A program made the translations under genes and the position numbers. This document shows positions 58,951 to 64,000 of a DNA stretch of 64,000 bases, one piece after another. The DNA is from Plazaster borealis (taxonomy: Eukaryota; Echinodermata; Asteroidea; Forcipulatida; Labidiasteridae). The notes under the pieces were generated by a model that had not been told where the DNA came from, searched no databases, and worked only from the letters and a program-made list of their open reading frames with translations. Positions within the stretch are counted from its first letter, which is position 1; every line of letters starts with the position of its first letter. The stretch is from contig JAJGQC010000652.1 in assembly GCA_021014325.1 (NCBI GenBank), forward strand, positions 248,001 through 312,000, written 5' to 3'.

Positions 58951-59086
58951 AATTTTGCTAAACCCTCGGGCACTTGAAAACAACTCGGAATATGCTTGCT
59001 CAATGCTGGCACGTCTTTTTGACCACAAAGGACTTGTTGCAGAGTCCCCAAAAGCCAATCATCGGATGTGGAAATATTCAAGGCAG
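58951..59086 (+). CDS. Intact-looking exon in a diverged satellite copy (D1)
   Basis: A strong acceptor TTTGTTTGTTTTCAG ends at 58950 and a donor GGCAG|GTAGAA begins at 59087. The 136 bases between are open in one frame: one base, then 45 codons, including ALENNSEYACSMLARLFDHK and GLVAESPKANHRM, ending WKYSRQ. The duplicate at 63288 is also open and encodes the same residues. I do not recognise the protein, and it shows no obvious domain signature. It could be an exon of a gene carried inside the repeat or one remaining in place. Its start phase does not join the collagen exon directly. Confidence 0.5.
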
Positions 59087-59596
59087 GTAGAAATTTAAAT
59101 TTCGTCACTCTAGCATACCTAGTTCAGGAGTTATGGTCAAACTAAGAGCGAAGTCGTTTCCAACCATCCCCCGTTAAAATATTAGTCGCCATTTTGAGTT
59201 TTATTTAAAATGTGGCCTACTTGAAAGGGGTTGGGGCGGCGTTTTGGACGCTTGTGTCGCTGAGAATTATGCCACAGACGCAAAACAAACTGAACTTAGA
59301 GCCCTATATTAGGGCTTTCCAGTGGTGTACAGTTTGTGCAAATCCATTAATTTGTTGATGATGATACGAGCCTACATACATTTTGTTTGCTTTCAGAACA
59401 GCTAAATTTGAGAGGTGGTTGAAGGCAGTGGGGGTGACGTTTTGGACGCTCACGTCACTGAGAATTATGCCACAGACCCAAAACAAAAATGAACTGAGAG
59501 CCCCTGATCAGGGCTTTCCAGTGGTGTAAAGTACATAAAAATCCATTAATTTTTGGGGGATGATAATGAGCCTTCTTACATTGTGATTGTTTTCAG

Positions 59597-59725
59597 AATT
59601 TTGCTAAACCTCGAGCACTTGAAAACAACTCGGAGTATGCTTGCTTGCACGTCTTTTTGAGCACAAAAGGACTTGTCGCAGGGTCCCCAAAGGCCAATCA
59701 TCGGATGCGGAAATATTCAAGGCAG
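59597..59725 (+). pseudogene. Diverged satellite exon copy D2 (frameshifted)
   Basis: Acceptor TGTTTTCAG precedes it and the donor GGCAG|GTAGAA is intact. Relative to the 136-bp exon it is 129 bp, with one C lost near the start and the TCAATGCTGGC segment shortened after TATGCTTGC. These break the continuous frame, though the end still spells SPKANHRMRKYSRQ in the original frame. Confidence 0.6.
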
Positions 59726-60229
59726 GTAGAAATTTAAACTTTGTCACTCTAGCATATCTAGTTCAGGAGTTATGGTCAAACTAAGAGCGGAGTTGTTTCC
59801 AACCATCCCCCGGTAAAATATTAGCTGCCATTTTCGGTTTTTAAAAAGTGGCCTATTTGAAAGGGGTGGGGCTGACATTTTGGACGCTCTTGTCGCTGAG
59901 AATTATGCCACAGATGCAAAACAAAAACGAACTTAGAGCCCTCTAATAGGGCTTTCCAGTGGTGTACAGTTTGTGCAAATTCATTAATTTGTTGAGGATG
60001 AGCCTTCATACATTTTGTTTGCTTTCAGAACAGCTAAATTTGAAAGGGGGTTAAAGGGGGTGGGGCTAACGTTTTGGACGCTCGTCTTGCTGAGAATTTT
60101 GCCACAGACGCAAAACAAAGATGAACTGAGAGCCCTTGATCAGGGCTTTCCAGTGGTGTAAAGCACGTAAAAATCCATTTTTTTGGGGGGGGATGATAAT
60201 GAGCCTTCTTACTTTGTGTTTGTTTTCAG

Positions 60230-60358
60230 AATTTTGCTAAACCTGCGAGCACTTGAAAACAACTCGGAGTATGCTTGCTTGCACGTCTTTTTGAGCACGA
60301 AGGACTTGTTGCAGGGTCCCCAAAAGCCAATCATCGGATGCGGGAATATTTCAGGCAG
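60230..60358 (+). pseudogene. Diverged satellite exon copy D3 (frameshifted)
   Basis: Strong acceptor TGTGTTTGTTTTCAG and donor GGCAG|GTAGAA. The first half matches the open exon (LLNLRALENNSEYAC). The shortened segment after TATGCTTGC then puts the second half in another frame that happens to remain open. This frame shift is shared with the array units, so D3 is the closest diverged relative of the array's relic exon. Confidence 0.6.
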
Positions 60359-60443
60359 GTAGAAATTTAAATTTCGTCACTCTAGCATACCTAATTCAGG
60401 AGTTATGGTCAAACTAAGAGCGGAGTTGTTTCCAACCAACCAA

Positions 60444-60457
60444 CCCCCCCCCCCCCC
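60444..60457. repeat. 14-C homopolymer
   Basis: Expansion of the CCATCCCCC segment found at the same place in sister copies at 59165 and 59805. Confidence 0.9.
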
Positions 60458-60965
60458 GGTGAAATATTAGTCGCCATTTTGAGTTTTTAATGTGTGGCCT
60501 ATTTGAAAGAGGTAGGGGTGACGTTTTGGACGCTCGTGTCGCTCAGAATTATGCCACAGACGCAAAACAAAGACAAACTTAGAGCCCTCTATTAGGGCTT
60601 TCCAGTGGTGTACAGTTTGTGCAAATTCATTAATTTGTTGAGGATGATATGAGCCTGCATACATTGTGTTTGCTTGAAGAACAGCTTAAGTTGAGAGGGG
60701 TTGAAGGAGTGGGGGTAATGTTTTGGGCACTTGCGTCGCTGAGAATTATGCCAAAGTAGCAAAACAAAAACGAACTCAGAGCCCTATATTAGGGCTTTCC
60801 AGTGGTGTATAGTTTGTGCAAATCCAATAATTTGTTGAGGATGATATGAGCCTTCATATATTGTGTTTGCTTTCAGAACAGCTAAATTTGGGAGGGGTTG
60901 AAGGGGGTGGGGGTAACGTTTTGGACACTTGCAGCGCTGAGAATTATGCCACTGAAGCAAAACAA

Positions 60966-61922
60966 ACATCCAGTCTGCATTTAACTTGGAATGGCACCCC
61001 TCATTCAGTCTGCATCTATAGTTGGAATGACATCCTCATTTAGTCTGCATCTAAGTTGGAATGACATCCTCATTCAGTCTGCATCTAAGTTGGAATGACA
61101 TCCTCATTCAGTTTGCATCTAAGTTGGAATGGCACCCCCATTCAGTCTGGAATTTTCGTTGGAATGACACCCACATTCAGTCTGCATCTAGTTGGAATGG
61201 CACCCCTCATTCAGTCTGCATCTACATGTAAGTTGGAATGACACCCCTCACTCAGTCTGCATCTAAGTTGGAATGGCATCCTCATTCAGTCTGCATGTAA
61301 GTTGGAATGACACCCCTCATTCAGTCTGCACGTAAGTTGGAATGACACCCCTCATTCAGTCTGCATCTAGTTGGAATGGCACCCCTCATTCAGTCTGCAT
61401 CTACATGTAAGTTGGAATGACACCCCTCACTCAGTCTGCATCTAAGTTGGAATGACATCCTCATTCAGTCTGCATCTAAGTTGGAATGACATCCTCATTC
61501 AGTTTGCATCTAAGTTGGAATGGCACCCCCATTCAGTCTGCATCTATAGTTGGAATGACACCCCTCATTCAGTCTGCATCTAGTTGGAATGGCACCCCTC
61601 ATTCAGTCTGCATCTAGTTGGAATGACACCCCTCATTCAGTCTGCATCTACATGTAAGTTGGAATGACACCCCTCACTCAGTCTGCATCTAAGTTGGAAT
61701 GGCATCCTCATTCAGTCTGCATGTAAGTTGGAATGACACCCCTCATTACATGTAAGTCTGCATGTAAGTTGGAATGACATCCTCACTCAGTCTGCATCTA
61801 AGTTAGAATGACGTCCTCATTCAGTCTGCATCTAAGTTGGAATGACACCCCTCATTCAGTCTGCATCTAAGTTGGAATGGCATCCTCATTCAGTCTGCAT
61901 CTAAGTTGGAATGGCACCCCCA
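60966..61922. repeat. ~34-bp minisatellite, about 28 copies
   Basis: Unit approximates CATTCAGTCTGCATCTAAGT plus TGGAATGACACCCCT, with variants GGCACC/GACATC and CTAAG/CTACATGTAAG. It starts inside a satellite-family copy directly after GAAGCAAAACAAACATC and ends at CCCCCAATTTCATAGAGC. A longer pattern, with ACATGTAAG variants followed by a CTCACTCAGTC unit, recurs near 61219, 61399 and 61647, indicating multi-unit duplications. Confidence 0.92.
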
Positions 61923-62066
61923 ATTTCATAGAGCTGCTGAACCAAACAATATTACGTAATTGCTTAAAAAACTTTCTGCTAAGCAAAAATAAGCAGGATA
62001 CCAGTCACATTTGTACACATGACATCGTCGGCTCAGAACTATAAGGTCCTTAAGTTATGTAATGGA
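61923..62066. repeat. Fragment of a TTAGCA/AAGCAGG-type dispersed repeat
   Basis: CAATTTCATAGAGCTGCTGA, CTGCTAAGCAAAAATAAGC and AGGATACCAGTCACA. A related fragment lies at 46870-47050 (CCAATTTCATGGAGTTGC and GAGCAGGATATCAGTCA). I associate this repeat type with echinoderm genomes from general memory only. Confidence 0.5.
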
Positions 62067-62424
62067 CAGCCTTGTAGATATTTTTAATATGACTAATTTC
62101 AAAATATTTTTAAGTGCGTGATTTCTGAGAATAATTTTTGCGGGCATCTTCAAGGATGCTGCTGGTCCAAACTAGAACTCTGTAACTAATTTATTCGAGG
62201 AGAAATTTGTGTTCTTTGGAAAAACAAAATGGCGGCGCTTTTTGGCGAAACATGGCTAATTCACTCAGTTTTGAGATTTGAACTTTTTCCCACACAAAAA
62301 GTGTGTCTTCGTGGGATCCCGGTCCATCTTTTTTGCACAGCCGAAAACCGTCTAGAACCATAACTTGTTTGACCCAGATATTAAATTTCTGCAAGGCTAT
62401 ATGAATCCATGTTTTTCTTGATTA

Positions 62425-62505
62425 GGTTTTCCTGGTGTAGATGGTTTGACAGGACCTCGAGGGTTGCCAGGCAAACAGGGACCAGAAGGAAGGCCTGGTG
62501 CCTCA
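62425..62505 (+). CDS. Collagen triple-helix exon, copy 2
   Basis: Same nine Gly-X-Y triplets as at 57711, with no amino-acid change within the triplets. Flanks are also the same: TTTTTCTTGATTAG before and GTGTATAG after (GTGTGTAG in copy 1). Tandem duplication of a whole exon with its introns is a known way collagen genes grow, but it may equally be passive duplication of the repeat block around it. Confidence 0.65.
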
Positions 62506-63287
62506 GTGTATAGCCTTGTAGATTTTTTTAATGTCGAATTTTCAAAACATTTTTTAAAGTGCCGGATCTCTGTGAATAATTTTTGCAGGCATCATCAAGG
62601 ATACTGCTGGTCCAAACCAGAACTCTGTAACTAATTTATTCGCGGAGAAATTGGTGTTGTTAGGAAAAACAAAATGGCGGCGCTTTTTGGGGAAACATGG
62701 GTAATTCACTCAGTTTTGAGATTTGAGCTTTTTCCCACACAGAAAGTGTCTTCGTTGGATCCTAGTCCATCTTTTTTGCACAGCCGAAAACCATCTAGAA
62801 CCATAACTTGTTTGACCCAGATATTAAATTTCTGCAAGGCTATAGCCTTGTAGATATTGTTATTGCGAATTTTAAAAACATTTTTTGAAGTGCCGGACCT
62901 CTGTGGATAATTTTTGCGGGCATCCTCAAGGATGCTGACGTTTTGGACGCTCGCATCGCGGAGAATTATGCCACAGACGCAAAACAAGGACGAACTTAGA
63001 GCCCTATAATAGGGCTTTCTAGTGGTGTACAGTTTGTGCAAATCCATTCATTTGTTGAGGATGATATGAGCCTTCATACATTGTGTTTGCTTTCAGAACA
63101 GCTTAGGGGGTTGAAGGGGGTAGGGGTAACGTTTTGGACGCTCGCGTCACTGAGAATTATGCCACAGAAGCAAAACAAGGACAAACTCAGAGCCCTATAT
63201 CCGGGCTTTCCAGTGGTGTAAAGTACTTAAAAATCCATTAATTTTTGGGGATGAGATTGAGCCTTCTTACATTTTGTTTGTTTTCAG

Positions 63288-63423
63288 AATTTTGCTAAAC
63301 CCTCGAGCACTTGAAAACAACTCGGAATATGCTTGCTCAATGCTGGCACGTCTTTTTGACCACAAAGGACTTGTTGCAGAGTCCCCAAAAGCCAATCATC
63401 GGATGTGGAAATATTCAAGGCAG
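63288..63423 (+). CDS. Intact-looking exon in a diverged satellite copy (D4)
   Basis: Duplicate of the exon at 58951. Acceptor TTTGTTTGTTTTCAG ends at 63287 and donor CAG|GTAGAA follows 63423. It is open for 45 codons with the same residues. The only change I see in the coding part is CGG to CGA, which is silent. Product unrecognised. Confidence 0.5.
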
Positions 63424-63932
63424 GTAGAAATTTAAATTTCGTCACTCTAGCATACCTAGTTCAGGAGTTATGGTCAAACTAAGAGCGAAGTCGTTTCCAA
63501 CCATCCCCCGTTAAAATATTAGTCGCCATTTTGAGTTTTATTTAAAATGTGGCCTACTTGAAAGGGGTTGGGGCGACGTTTTGGACGCTCGTGTCGCTGA
63601 GAATTATGCCACAGACGAAAACTAACTGAACTTAGAGCCCTATATTAGGGCTTTCCAGTGGTGTACAGTTTGTGCAAATCCATTAATTTGTTGATGATGA
63701 TACGAGCCTACATACATTTTGTTTGCTTTCAGAACAGCTAAATTTGAGAGGTGGTTGAAGGCGGTGGGGGTGACGTTTTGGACGCTCACGTCACTGAGAA
63801 TTATGCCACAGACCCAAAACAAAAATGAACTGAGAGCCCCTGATCAGGGCTTTCCAGTGGTGTAAAGTACATAAAAATCCATTAATTTTTGGGGGATGAT
63901 AATGAGCCTTCTTACATTGTGATTGTTTTCAG

Positions 63933-64000
63933 AATTTTGCTAAACCTCGAGCACTTGAAAACAACTCGGAGTATGCTTGCTTGCACGTCTTTTTGAGCAC
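63933..64000 (+). pseudogene. Diverged satellite exon copy D5 (cut by window end)
   Basis: Duplicate of D2. It starts after GATTGTTTTCAG and carries the same AAACCTCGAGC deletion, so the frame is already broken. The window ends inside it. Confidence 0.5.

Larger units (their letters stand above)
58210..60965 (+). repeat. Old, diverged macrosatellite-family copies, cluster 1
   Basis: Nine or so GACGTTTTGGACGC-type cores, or relics of them, occur with variable spacing. Each is followed by GAGAATTATGCCACAGA (array: GATGATTACGCCACAGA), a short AGCCC...GGGCT hairpin and a TTTGCTTTCAG or TTTGTTTTCAG acceptor. Three are C-type with exon and tail. Copies differ from one another far more than array units do and have lost many CpGs. 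They mix with pieces of the 330-390-bp intronic repeat near 58130-58560. This looks like the ancestral, non-homogenised state of the family. Confidence 0.88.
62067..64000 (+). repeat. Segmental duplication of 57350-59650
   Basis: From AGCCTTGTAGATATTTTTAATATGAC onward this segment repeats 57352 and following at an offset of 4714 bp through the collagen exon. The offset drops to about 4336 after 62740, because copy 1 holds an additional ~380-bp tandem piece at roughly 58030-58410. Identity is very high. It continues past the window end. Confidence 0.92.
62935..64000 (+). repeat. Old, diverged macrosatellite-family copies, cluster 2
   Basis: Copies of the 58600-59650 part of cluster 1, carried by the segmental duplication. 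Cores at 62938, 63130 (GTAACGTTTTGGACGCTCGC), 63575 and 63772. It includes two C-type copies, the second cut by the window end. Confidence 0.88.

Overview
This is eukaryotic nuclear DNA, AT-rich and repeat-dominated. It has intron-like signals, tRNA-derived and TTAA-flanked non-autonomous transposons, collagen Gly-X-Y coding sequence and pieces of a RecQ-family helicase. The repeat style suggests a marine invertebrate deuterostome, and my best guess is an echinoderm. That guess rests on general resemblance, not on a database match. I see no complete, clearly functional protein-coding gene. Most open frames here are by-products of repeats.

Region 1 (1-40505) is an almost pure head-to-tail macrosatellite. 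The unit is about 825 bp, in roughly 49 copies, and the array runs off the left edge of the window. Each unit is a three-part higher-order repeat. Subunits A (about 192 bp) and B (about 198 bp) are diverged relatives of the first part of C (about 435 bp). C carries a relic exon with a strong 3' splice site but a destroyed 5' splice site. The array ends sharply at 40505, followed by about 135 bp of older, scrambled satellite.

Region 2 (40.6-47 kb) is ordinary AT-rich DNA. It holds a small TTAA-flanked MITE, a 108-bp minisatellite with 3-unit periodicity, two palindromic tRNA-like elements, a promoter-like block with a possible first exon, and a near-perfect hairpin.

Region 3 (47.07-53.67 kb) is a large imperfect inverted duplication. 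Both arms carry the same promoter/first-exon-like sequence. The left arm alone holds a 0.5-kb foldback element, and the right arm shows the matching site without it. The centre holds a TTAA MITE and a degraded minus-strand RecQ-like helicase fragment lying between two 200-bp direct repeats.

Region 4 (53.7-57 kb) is unique-looking DNA with many long C or G homopolymers and one promoter-like spot.

Region 5 (57-64 kb) contains tandem intronic repeats, a duplicated 81-bp collagen exon, old diverged members of the macrosatellite family, and a 34-bp minisatellite. A segment of about 2 kb or more is duplicated from 57.35 kb to 62.07 kb. Two of the diverged satellite copies keep a fully open 136-bp exon with intact acceptor and donor sites. 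This points to the 40-kb array having grown from an intron-exon-intron piece of a real gene, which is the most interesting story in the window.
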